From Armillaria gallica (lineage: Eukaryota > Basidiomycota > Agaricomycetes > Agaricales > Physalacriaceae): a stretch of 64,000 nt of DNA. Both the position numbers and the translations under genes were made by a program. Of this stretch, positions 33,700-45,900 are shown one piece after another. Numbering within the stretch: position 1 is the stretch's first letter; each line of letters starts with the position of its first letter. The stretch is taken from positions 4,650,001-4,714,000 of the forward strand of contig JBANDB010000006.1 in assembly GCA_037576215.1 (NCBI GenBank), written 5' to 3'. Under the pieces are notes generated by a model. It saw only the letters and a program-made list of their open reading frames with translations, had not been told where the DNA came from and ran no database searches.

Positions 33700-34540
33700 G
33701 GTCCGAGTCGGCGTCATCGTGGAACTATCTGGTCGATGTGGGCAAAGAGCTAATAGATACCGGTGATTAGTTTCACCAATAAGATGGGAAAAGAGACACT
33801 TACCATGATTACACAGCTTGAACGACGTGCACGATACATTGGAAGAACACCAGCGAAGAGGTTCGACTGCGATTGAGGTGGGAACGTGTTCCATCGTTGA
33901 GAATACTCGTGACCGATGATCAATATTCCGCTACTTGATTACCGGCGTTGACTGAGGAGAAGCATAGCTATACGAGCTCATTGAACAAGGGAAAGTGAGG
34001 TGTGGGAAAGCCTGACGTCTTCTCCCAGACGGATGTCCCGCAACCAAGACTCCGTCAACAAACACGAGTAACGCAGCTAAGGACATGGTATAGGCATGCC
34101 AGCCACCATACTGGCAGCTTGCATACAGTTGATGACATAAGATACGGACTGTCGCTTCAAGTTCTCTTGATGGTACACGGAAATGGATACGGGAATTTGC
34201 CCTGCTTCGCTATTCTAGCGTGTATTCTGCAAGCCTTTCTTTCCTTCGTATAATGTGTGAGCTTGTCGACATGCAAGGGGCATATACAACATCACTAGGA
34301 CCGCCCAGTGTGCATGAGAATCGCCCAATGTGTGCGGTATGCCTCGGGCACGAGCTAGAGCAAGAAACAGTGAAGAATTGAATGGCGTGCAGACATCTTG
34401 AAACCAGCGTTAAAAGCCGCGATAGTAGGAGGGATGAATTGTTCGGATATATATCAAGCTGGCGAAAGCTATTATGGCAAAGACGAAGACGCGATATTTT
34501 GCCTTTTTCCACCTTTTTTCTGTGATGCGAAACAGGTTAG
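33700..34540. other. No gene recognised
   Basis: About 0.8 kb between the HET pseudogene and the inverted DAO copy. Short frames on both strands show no motif. Confidence 0.35.
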
Positions 34541-34544
34541 GGAG

Positions 34545-35480
34545 CTAATCAACGTCTTTCCCCAGCACCGTGTACGCCAACGCCTTTCCGCTCATCCACG
34601 GGTGGTCCATTCCCTCACCCGAATAGCCCGCCGCAATCCACTCTCTTCCTTCTGACCTCCTTTGAAGGAACGCTGCTAAAGCAGGGTAATGCCCATCCAC
34701 GAAGAAACCAAAATGCCGACCACGCCTTCTATCACGCTCTCTCCCAAGGTAGTCATCATCCTTGTCGGCTGACTCGCCTCCCCATCGAAACTCAATTTGG
34801 CGGTTGTCAGCACACCCGATGGCGTCAAAGAAGGATGGGATGCCCATCTCGATGCGACTACCAAACATAGACTCTGCGTGGGGCTTCTCGTCGAGTTGGG
34901 TAGCTGCTGGGTGAGGTAGTCCTATCGATCCTCGGATGCGCCTGGTTATAGGACGAATGACCGCGTACCAAGCCATCCATCGTCCAAGCCAGTTCCAGCA
35001 TACAGTGCTGTCATATTCCCTCCCATAGGAACGAGCGTTTCCCGTGCTGGCGCGAGGAGGTGGGACGTCTATCCATTGGTAGCGTAGACGACGTGTTTGC
35101 TGTGGATATCACACAATGTTGTCGTAGATGGAGAGACAGGGAGTAGTCGGAATGAAGAGTATTGAGGAGTCTTGACAGAATTCCTGCACCGCCCCGCCCG
35201 TTGTCGAGATGACCCCACACAACCCGTCCGCAAGCTAGATTCCCGCCGGCCCATCCATCGTACCCCAGCCACCTTCTCACTCGGTCGCTCCTTCAAACAT
35301 GGTATAGTGGTCGTGATGACCCTCATTCCGCGCTATGACCGTGGCACGAGCACGCATTCTTCGCTTGCAAATCACAACCTCTAATGACCCATCCGCTTCA
35401 ATCAGCGCACGCGCAAAAACCGTGCCTGTTATCCCAGTCCCGATAACCACAGCGTCCGCGCGGCGCGTATGCTGGCAAAG
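34545..35480 (-). pseudogene. DAO-like oxidoreductase, copy 5 (minus), with preserved C-terminus
   Basis: The N-terminus reads ADAVVIGTGITGTVFARALI (GxGxxG intact, near 35410-35460). The middle is shifted and damaged (35010-35330). The last 143 codons are open and include IGLPHPAATQLDEKPHAESM, GIPSFFDAIGCADNRQIEFR, GRHFGFFVDGHYPALAAF and EWIAAGYSGEGMDHPWMSGK, ending at 34545. The last block matches the conserved C-terminal FAD-proximal motif (AGYSGHGM) of the DAO fold. This is the only copy in the window with that end well preserved. Confidence 0.7.
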
Positions 35481-35567
35481 GTAAAGATCTTGACTGAACC
35501 AACCCTTACGGGGTAGGTCAACGAAATTGCATAACAAATTAAGCAGCTTCCATGTGCAAACAGGGTA

Positions 35568-36483
35568 CAGACGTTCCGAAAAACCTTGTCCAACACTGCC
35601 AAACAAGGCAGGTAAAATCAAAAAATCAAAAAATACAAGAAAATCGTAGAAACAGTGTGATATCTTCATTTATGGGCGTAACGTACGATACAACTATTTT
35701 CTCGGAGATGCACGAGGTATGTAGATGTAAAGCAAAAGGTCTGAGGTCAATGGGTCAGCGGTAGGACATCATGAGAGCCGGGTAGGTGCTAACAGTAGGG
35801 AGAGGCAGCGACGGGGGCATTTACAGTGGTATAGGAAGCTGTGGATACATTTTTTCTCCTGTGAACAATAATAAGCCCCCAAAACGAGGTGAATATGGTA
35901 CCTTCCCTCAGAGACGTATGATGTTGGGCACACCAACCCCCGTAACCTCTCCGCAGTATCTGGGTCTAAAGCGCGCCTGAACTCCCACTAGCTCATTCCT
36001 GACCATATAAACCGATGAAAATAGCCAGGATAACCAGTCGCTGGTGCGTCAACTGTAGTATGAAAGATGTCGGCGGACTATGTTGTTATTTCGGGAGGCT
36101 GCGAGCTGTCGACGTCCAAACTGGGGCATAATCACGATGGTGGCTTGCTTGGTTGGGCATAGAATTTCTCTTCAAAGATATCTAGGCCATACGAGGTGAT
36201 GCTTGTGTCTTCTGCGACGGTGATGGCAAGAACGAAGCTGTGACCGGTTGTTCGGCGCGGGCAGCCTGAAAATTTACACTCGCTAACCTTGCGCCTCCTG
36301 GATGCTCTTACATCTTTGCCATGCACTGCAGCACTCATGAATCATTGAATTTGCATCTTCCCACCCCATGACGCACAGAAATGAAGCCTGCGTACTATTT
36401 CTGCGATTTTCTTGTATTTTTTTGATTTTTTGATTTTACTTGCCTTGTTTGGCAGCGTTGGACAAGGTTTTTCGGAACGTCTG
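35568..36483. mobile_element. 916-bp TIR element with TA target duplication (mariner/pogo-like, non-autonomous)
   Basis: The ends are CAGACGTTCCGAAAAACC at 35568 and its reverse complement ending at 36483, flanked by TA at 35566-35567 and 36484-36485. The inverted repeats run about 90 bp with a shared TAAAATCAAAAAATCAAAAA tract (about 35611-35630; mirror at about 36420-36438). It separates the DAO-5 start from upstream DNA that is contiguous in block II. The interior has only short frames. Confidence 0.8.
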
Positions 36484-36989
36484 TATTTCCCAGGCTGTGA
36501 AATGGGAGGAACAGAGTGAGAAGTATTCTCGCGCGTAGTGGAGAAAGTAGGTTGCAAAGCGGAGGTGGGTGCAGTTTGAAACTCCGAGTCAGGTAACAGC
36601 TCTTCGGAAGCGTCCTAGGTCTGCTGCGAATAACGCTTATTTAATACGTCCATATCATCGCATTTTCTTGCCGTCGCGGTCCAAATTTATGACTCTCCGT
36701 ACTCTAACACGCTCTCGGATATCCTAAGTTTGGGCAACCCTGAGGATCCGGTTTCCCACTAGCAAACACAACGTTCTTTGTCGACCCTCAAATATGCGTC
36801 GTCCGGACAAATATTTCGCCAATTTTAGGCCTCAAACCTGCTGATCTCGGGACAGACACTCATGGAAGCTTGCCTTCGATAAATGTTCAGTTGAACCACC
36901 TGTTTCCTCGGGTTTTCGATTGACGCGCTACTTATACCCGAGCGAGCCTCGTCTATCTTCCTTCCTCGATCAGTCATCGCACAACCAGT

Positions 36990-39370
36990 CATCGACAACC
37001 AGAAAGGCTATGCCGGGAGCAGCGATGAAGGACGTGGTGCCCCAAAAGTCTACGAGCACCGAGCCTCAAGGGCTTGTATTACAACTCTTTCACCCAAGTC
37101 AGTCCAGTTGACTTTTGAAGATTCTCAATTTCTGACTTGTGCATAGGTCGCGATACTGGGGTTTGTTCAAACTTCATTTAATGGGACTAGGTAGGCGACA
37201 TCCACCCCTTCTTGACGGCTATCCATGTATAGGATTGTTCAAGGCAATATAAGTTATAACTTGTACATCGGATCCTCTCTATGGTTACTACCCTCTTATC
37301 GTTAGTTATCGACGCTAATATTATTTTTAGAGCCATGAAAATTCATTACTTCGTCGACGTCGCAGGAGCCATCCTTGCTGGACCGCAAAAGGGCTCGTTG
37401 ATGACGGCGTACCCTACGACAACGCGAAACGGGAAATCTATCGGGATTTTCTTATCTCTTTTCTACCTCGGCAGTGTCGTCGAGGGTATCTGTTACTACT
37501 GAGGGAAACCGGAAATTAGCAGTAAGTGCCCAAGCATTCATAACAACACATAACTGCATGTTCATTCGTGTTTACAGGCCAACACTGTTGATAATGGAGC
37601 TACGTGTGTTGACATTTTCTGCCATCTTACTTTCTACTTAATCTGTTTCTAGATTGGATTCCCGTCCTTACACTCATCGGTGTTCTCATTTCGATGGTGA
37701 ATCCCGACATCCCTCCTGGAAGACGGATCCAATGATCATCCTTCTCTGCCCTATGTTCTTTGATTTCAACTGGTTTTACACGTGGCGTCAGTGCCCACCT
37801 CCCTTCTCTAGATCTATCTGACCGACGCTCTAATTTTATCCAGAATTCAACGCCATCTTCAACGTCGGTGCCCGAGGCTGGAACGACATCTACTACTGGG
37901 TCTCCCCAACCATCCGATCTATTCTCAATGGTCTCCTTGATCAAAAATATATCAATCGTCATGTCCGCAGGATGGACCGTCTTCTTCCTGATGGCCTTCG
38001 TCGTCCGCATCTGGGGGTACTTCTACCAAAAGCAGTACACACGCAAGAGCGTCGCACCAGAGACAGAAAAAATGGATATCTACGGTCATGGATACGCCGG
38101 CAGAGCGTGGTTTTACATTTTCTGTGGGATTCTCGATGCCATATGGCAGACGACGGCGTACTGGCTTATGGGTGCGATGTCGAATGATCTGTCAAAGTTG
38201 GCATTCTTTGCTGGGTTCTACAAGTCGATCTAGTCAGCTGGAGCAGCTGGGATATGGCGTGCGGATGCTGTCAAGATTCTGTAAGTTTTCTGACACTTTA
38301 TTGTGATGACTCCTGACGCTTCGTAAAGATACATGAATATGTTCATTTTCAAATGGGCTCTCCTTGTTGGAAATCTTGTGTTTGCATTGCCTATGGACAT
38401 CCTCCGTATCAAGAATCATACTGATCTGGACGACGAGACCATGTCAGTTCATCTATCTTAAGGCCCCGGGAAGCTCCCGCTAAGGTTTGTCCGGATATTA
38501 GCATATTTGAGGCCCAAAAAGAGCGAAATCATTGTCCGTAGATAGCATATTTGAGACCCAAAATTCGCAACCCTTGTCCGCAGTTAGCATATTTTAGGCC
38601 CTTTAGGACCTCTGAGGGCGATAGTTCCTGGCGGCATCTCGGTAATTGGAAAAGCGAAAGAAATTTAAGTGATGACTTATCGACAATGTATGGTGCAGTG
38701 CACTTAGTCACCGCTACTTTTGTACAACCAAAATAGGAAGGTCAGTTTTGACCCGATTTCTTATTCCTCTAGCCAAAATGCTCCTTTTGATGAGAGGATC
38801 ATTTTGTCTAAACGAAATTCTCATACGGTGAAAATTGCGGGAGAAATAAAATTTGTCTGGACAAATTTGGTCAAGCGTGACATAGTTTGGCAGGGAGCGT
38901 GATCTATGTCACCTATTGTCACACTTTTCCCAATTTTTTTCGACCTTGGAAATCATCTTTTTAGGGCATTTTTGATTTCGAAAAATTTCTTGACCAAATT
39001 GGCCACTGTCCAAAAGTAGCGCTGACTAAGCGCACTGCACCATACTCACGAGCCAAGCACTTGCAGACGACCCTTTGAGAAAAAAATTGGACGGAATTTG
39101 GTAAGCGGCAGCATCCGGCACGCTCGGGCCGAAGTTGAACCGAACTGAGCATTGTCCGGGTTAGCATATTTTAGGGCCAAATGTTTGCATATTTGAGGCC
39201 CAAAATCAGGGTTTTTGCCGGACAAACCTTGGCGGGAGCTTCCCGGGGCCTCTATCTTATGAACTTTGATGGTTTCTTGTGGCCTTACGTCTAGTGCGTG
39301 GATGGATGGTGAAAGACATATACGTCCAACTGAAGCTGTCGCTGCTGAAATAAAAGCTACCCAAGCGTCT
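36990..39370 (+). pseudogene. UNC93-like MFS transporter remnant, copy III, split by a foldback element
   Basis: The start region is at about 37010-37027. Later blocks include IFLSLFYLGSVVEGICYY (about 37445-37500), FDFNWFYTW (about 37759-37785), VFFLMAFVVRIWGYFYQKQY (about 37979-38038), EKMDIYGHGYAG, FYIFCGILDAIWQTTAYWLM and KLAFFAGFYKS (about 38065-38230). The last exon is interrupted at 38460 by the 791-bp element and resumes at 39260. The long hydrophobic block is the best preserved of the three copies. Early exons contain stops, so this is not functional as it stands. Confidence 0.65.
38461..39251. mobile_element. 791-bp foldback TIR element, 8-bp target duplication CTATCTTA
   Basis: The left end AGGCCCCGGGAAGCTCCCGC (38461) and right end (to 39251) are inverted repeats for about 35 bp, ending in TTTGTCCGG. 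CTATCTTA lies at 38453-38460 and 39252-39259. The empty site is seen in the other UNC93 copies (about 20180 and 30497). A second inverted segment lies inside: TATGGTGCAGTGC near 38690 against GCACTGCACCATA near 39030. TAGCATATTTGAGGCCCAAA-type motifs recur near both ends. No ORF was recognised. The 8-bp duplication fits hAT-like or KDZ-like families. Confidence 0.85.
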
Positions 39371-39975
39371 TCATGATTTTTTTATGTTAGTGATTAAGGA
39401 CACTTCTTGACTGATGACTTTATTCTAGTATATTTATTATTATTTATAAATACTACTCATTTTCGTGCTTACCATCTTAACATGTGCTAATGAAAAAGAG
39501 GGTTGATGTATTCTGAGCTAGTCGTCTTCTCTCGGTGGATCATTTCTGCTGTAAATGAATCAACCGCAGTCGGTGGCAGGAGTCCGGGCAGGACCACTGC
39601 TCCCGATTAGGCAGGCCGTTGGTTGAATTCAATTGGCGCGCTTCGTCAGTACTTCAACACTTCAACTTGGTTACGCTTCGGTCTTTAGCCTGAGAGACTT
39701 CGAATTTGTTTCGGTTCGTTCTTACTCTCCATCCACCGGCTCGCCGCTTTTCCGAAGATGCTACGCGCCTACTATCTATCGTTACGCGACCAAAGGGAGC
39801 CCGTGGTGAATCTTGTCCTTGAGTTCTACGCGTCTCGAGGTTATCTAGGCGCTTAGGTCGCTTCTGTGACTGATTGATTTGAAGCACTCGCCGGGGTCTG
39901 AGTTTGTCCCTATTTTGCAGGAAGCATGTTTCTATGTCTATATAAACCAGAAAATGCCTTGACCACGATGCAACC

Positions 39976-42900
39976 ATGTCCCGCAAGCGCATATATCGCA
40001 GTGATCTCTTTACCCCGGAGAAGCTCACGTCGACGGATGCGCTTGAGCGTGCATTACAGGAGTTTCAAAGCATTCTCACAAAGGATAATTTCAGCCACAT
40101 TTTTCAAGAGCTTGTCGATAACGAAAACCCCAACACTGTACTCTTGGTCTTGTCATGTAAGTCGACATCGTCCAGCTATCTGATGTATATCAGATTCTTA
40201 CATCTTCACAGCATTGAGTGAGACTACATCGTTGACTGCGTGGTTTCTGGAGTCCTTTCCCTCTGAAGCTGCAGACTACGATGTGACCGTCCACTACAAG
40301 ACTATATCTTGTCTATCTACGGAGCTTCTTTCCTCTCCGTTTGTTGCAGATAAAGAGTTATGTGCCCGGCATCACGAAATGGCTCAGATCGCGCCCAAGG
40401 CATTGCAGTACCTCGACTCCTTCCTGTGTTCCATCGATATCAGAACGCAGCATCATAAGAAGGGCAAGGTAAAACCGTCCCAGTGGAAGCTTCTGCAAGT
40501 CAAACGAGACAGTGGTGCCTCAACCTTGGTGGAAAAGTATTTTGATGTCCTAAACGTCGATATTCCTAAAACATCGAGCCAAGCATACATCCTCGTGGAT
40601 CACATTTTGCAAAGTCAACAGGATACTCTGAAGGTAAGTGTCGTTCTGTCTGCGCCATTTGTTGAAAGTTGAGGCGCCCCCAGTTTTATTTAAAGCTCCT
40701 CCGTCATCCTGAGATATCTACATCTCTCAAGGAATGTTTTATCGTCTCTGCGTCTCCTATAGAGCTGGAGAAGAATGCTTCGGGGATTGTGCCCAAGTTG
40801 CCTTCCGCATATTCGATCGTTCAGCCGATGAAATCGTACGTCTTCGTGTTCTTTCACGAAATGATCTTACGTGTCTATTAAGGGCGTTGTACTTTGATAC
40901 TGCTAATGACTTTGGCGACTGGACGGTCGTCATATCCACGAGTGCGGACAATCTTTTACGGAGAGCCCACAAGAGGAATCCCACCGCGTTTAACGCTATC
41001 GTAGAGAAGATCAAGTACGTGTCGGATTTCATATTATCATATATCAGCCATGCTTATCGGAACCACAGGGAACTCTCTTGTGGTCTTTTTACTGACGACA
41101 ATCAGAGGCGTGTGTGTGGAAGTGCAGGTGAGGTTCCCGTCTTCTCGGCAAAAATATCTCGCAGTCTGAGACTTGTCGTAAGAAATCGGTCCTTATCAAT
41201 CTTGGATATCACTAACGCCCCCTTGTAGTATCAAATCGATATAATCCCGGGTGATGATGTATGTTCGAAAGATAAATTGTAAAACGGATTATTAAACTAC
41301 CTTGAATCATTGGCAGAGAGAGACACAAGGTAAGTTAATGTTCATGCCTGTTTATTTGCTTCTCATGGCTCTTGAAGCTATCAAAGTTTTCGGTATCTAT
41401 ACCCAGGCTCTGATCGACGATCGTCTCCACCAGTGGAGTTCGATCAGCAGTCAGCTGCGAAAAAAAGGAAAAGAATACCAGAAGAGGTATCAATTTCTCG
41501 TTGTAATAAATGTGTGTAGCCTTAACGCGATGGTGTAGATGTGCGGTCAGGGAACACACAGATCAAGCTCCAAAGGACATTTTCACTCCGGCGTTCTTCC
41601 CTCCGCAACCTGAAGTGTCATCTTCGGAGATTGAAGATATACCGGATCTGCGTCCCGACGAAAAAGCCCAGGTTAACTTCACATTTTCATTCCTTTGAAC
41701 CAAACATTGACTATTCCTCTCAGAATCATGCGAGACTCATGTAAGCTATATAGAGGGGTGCCAAGTGCCAATCGCTAATCTCCCTACAGCATCGAGAAAT
41801 ACGTCACATTCTCACAGGTATGTTTTGGTACTTATTTGCAGATTGACTGTTTAACCATGAAAGCGTACAGCCCTTTTTGGATAGTATGTACCTGTGTGAT
41901 ACTGTCTGAAAAAGCCGTATCTGATTCGTCTTGGTAGCTATCCTAGCAGATATCGATGCTACTTTCCCTTATATGGTTTCGTGCGCCGCCGTCTTTAGCT
42001 ATCCTTGTTCGTTTGCTGATACCATGTACTCACAGCACTCGAGAGAAAGAAATTATAGAGCATCCAAAGTCCTGCTACGTTATAGGCCGCAGCGGCACAG
42101 GGTGCGCGCAAACAGATTGTTCGCCTCATTCCCTTGCTCACGCTTATTCAACGCAGGAAAACAACAACCATGCTATTCAAGATGTTACTCATCGAACGGA
42201 CATTCCGACTCATGGCGTTGGATTTACCTCGCCCTCGTCAAGTCTTCGTCACGAAGTCTAGAATGCTTGCTATGAAAGTGCAAGAATACTTTGCGAAGTT
42301 GGCTGGCTCCTTGGCGATGGCATCACATTCACCTGCTGATCTCACGAACCTACCGACAGCTCCCCAATATCAAGCTGACTTAGGGCTGGTTGATGCGGAT
42401 GACATTGTAGATTGGCGGACTGATCTGCCAGCCAAGTACAGTGAACTCGGGGAGAGACATTTCCCGCTTTTTATTACATTTGATGGTGTAAGCAGCAGCT
42501 CTTTTTTCAATCAAGGTTCTAATTCTTACCGATTATAGCTTTGCGACCTGTTGGAAGCCGACATGAACGCTCAAACTTTGACCGCCAGTCCTAAGCGCCA
42601 TAGGGGCGTCATTACGTTTGAGTCCTTTCGCGAGTTCTACTGGTCTCATTTCCCCGAGCCGTTGATCAAACGATTAGGTTTCTGCTTCTCTCTTTTGTCT
42701 ATGCGCTGGTATTGAAACTCTGTTTGTCCAGATCCCGCCTTGGTATATAGTGAAATTATAGGTAACACATACAATTTTTGTGTCAAAGAGCTTGACTGGA
42801 GTCTGTTCAGGCGTTATCAAAGGGTCAACAGGGACGCTGAGCGAAGAGAAGCGATATCTTAGCAGAGACACTTACCTTGGTCTCAGTGAACGCCGGCAAT

Positions 42901-45900
42901 CTACATTTGCTGGTCAGAGGTGGGAGATATACGAACTGTTCGAGTTGTATATGCGCAAGAAGAAGTTGCGAGGAGAGTACGACACTGGTGATCGGTAAGG
43001 TTTCCGTTGAAGTATATTGGATAGACGTTAATCTGGGTCTAGAACCCATGGTATCCTGAAGCATTTCAAAGAGAAAGGCATGCCAAGACAGGGACTCGAC
43101 CATTTGTGAGTCCTCTGCTGATGCACTTTATCTGTTTACAATATTGTTACAGATATGTTGACGAAGTACAGGATAACATGCTCATTGACACTATGGGTAA
43201 ATTTCATCCTTCATATTGTCTCATACGGACCATGATCAGCTAACCGGCTCATCATTTAGTCTTGAGGGCGCTATGTAGCAACCCGGATGGCCTCTTCTGG
43301 GCAGGTGACACTGCGCAGACCATTTCCGTTGGAAGTTCTTTCCATTTCAACGCTTTAAAGGCATTTCAGTGGAATATTGAGGTATCATTTACTCAGAATC
43401 ATTCTCCTGCATGAACCTCATTAGATGAGCAGGACCAATATCGAAGGAAGCATAAGGTTGGAGCACAGCAGCCACCTGAGATGTTTCAACTTGCCATCAA
43501 CTATAGGTCCCATGCTGGGATTGTTGATTGCGCGCATTCCATCATTGACCTTATCATAATGTTTTGGGAGGATTCCATTGATCGTCTTTCTCCAGAGATG
43601 GGCATTGTAGATGGGGTCAAGCCTGTCTTCTTTAACAACGAAGATCATGCTCAGTTGAAGCGGTTTATCTTTGGTGACCGCGGTAAACCTATTGAGTTCG
43701 GTGCCCAGCAATGTTAGTCTCCTGTTATCTGCATCAAAGCTGGCTGACTTTGAATTGCCATGCATAGGTATCATCGTCAGAAATGAAACAGCAAGAGAGA
43801 AACTCCGACAGCAAGTTGGTGAAGTCGGTCTTGTGCTGTTCGAGCTTTTTGTTGCTACGTTAACTAAGCCGCTGATAGCCAATATTATAGTACCGTATAC
43901 GAAAGCAAAGGGCTGGAATTCAACGATGTACGTCAATATGCTAAGTTACGAGATGATTTTTTGACTCGCGCATTGTATCCTTTCAGGTCCTGCTTTATAA
44001 CTTCTTTGCTGATTCGACAGCCAGTCTCGCACAGTGGCGTGTCGTGCTGAACGGCATCGTAAAGAGTAGGCAAGACCCCGAGCACCCTCCCCCTCAATTT
44101 GGCCATATCCATCATGCCAGTATTTGTAACGAAGTGAGCATATTGGCACACTGTCGGTTAGCATTGAATTAATGATGCTGTCCAGCTAAAATCCCTGTAC
44201 GTCGCAATCACAAGAGCTCGTGAAAATGTCTGGATCGCAGATGGATCCGAGAAGGGGGAACCCATGAGAGTAAGTTGCCACTATCCTGTCCAGACAGTAT
44301 TCTGATCATATCATCAAGATCTTTTGGTCGAATAAAGATTTGATTAACGATTACACTCCGGGATCTGACGCTCCCCTTCTTGCATCTTCATCGACACGAG
44401 AAGAATGGGCTGCTGAAGGACATGAGCTTTTCAATGCGAAACACTTCTCGCAGGCCAAGCACTGTTTTGATAAGGCCAAACTTCCCTTCCAAGCATCCAT
44501 TGCAAATGCCTATGATTTGCGAGCGAAGGCCCGTAAAGTCATTGGTACATCAAAACAAAATGTCCTCGAACGACGCTCTTGTTTCGCGAAGGCAGCCGTT
44601 TCATTCGAGGAGTGTGCGCAGGCCAGTAAGCCACACTCAAAAGATTCCAGGACCTACCTCAGGATCTGCGGCGAATGCTTTGAGGAGGCTGACCAGAAGT
44701 ATCGGGCAGCCGAAATGTTTTTAAGGGCTAAGGAGTACACCCATGCTGCAGAGCTGTATAGAGACATCGGCAAATTTGACGAGGCAGTCGAGATTGTGAA
44801 GGATCATGAAGACGAAATGTCACCGATCATCGTCGAAAATGTCATCAAGCTTGCAAGACTAGCTTACTTCTCAAACCACCAGATGATGTACGTCTTTTCC
44901 TGAGGCATGTTGGTCAACTATTCTCACCTTCCTGAACAGAAAAGCCCGCAAATTATTTGACTCAGTCGAAGAAGAAGTAGGGTACCTCGAAGAGAGGGAT
45001 CTTGATCTCGCTCTTGCGGACGTATTGGAGGAAGAAGGACGATTCAGCGAAGCCGCCGAATTGCACTATTCTGAGGGTCGGAAGGAACAGGCTATCGAGC
45101 TTTTCCTCCGTCGAACTGAAGACAAAGCTGCTTTGCGTCGAGCTCAAGAATGCATTCTCGAAGAGCTTTGGCACAGGATATCTTTCGGCGTTGACCCTAA
45201 AGTCATAAGATTAGATTCCATTGCCATGCGGCTGATGCGCTCTGCGTCACGGCTTGATGCGACTTTCACAGAGCGGACTAGTAAAGAAGTAAGTATCAGC
45301 CTCAGGAGTTTTTACTTGTAATTTATACTGATGCATTTTCAGCTGTCGATGTTTAAGGCTATCATAGGCGCTCAGACATCCCGGCTGCGTGAACTGGGTT
45401 CAGAATTTTGTGAGATGGGCCATAGTTCCGCAGCCATGTTATGCCTAGATCGATATTTCTCTCAGACCCTTCGAATTCAAGACATGGCTCTTATTGACGC
45501 AGTGAACGAACTCAGCCTGTTCTATACCTATGTGGACCTCCTCTCAGCTGCAGCATTCCGAACGGACCCTTGTGAAGATGCGCCAACTGCGGCGTTGTTT
45601 GGGTTCCGGCGAATAGCAGAGAACGAGTTTCTTGTGCCTCCAAACACATGGCTACATTCAGCAGATCTTGAACTTCGACCTGAGGGTGTGGTCAGGACCC
45701 AGGATTCTGACTGCAATCTCAGGCTATCAGTACTCGAACTGCGTCGGCTATTTTGTGATGCTCTGAAAGGACATCTCAAACAAAGGATTGCCGCTGAAAA
45801 TGACGAATGTGCGAGAGGCAAAGCATTCCTGCCTTGTCTCGTTTTTGCCGTGTCCGGGTCTTGTAAACGGCCCGAATGCCCGGAAGCCCATGTACTGCCT

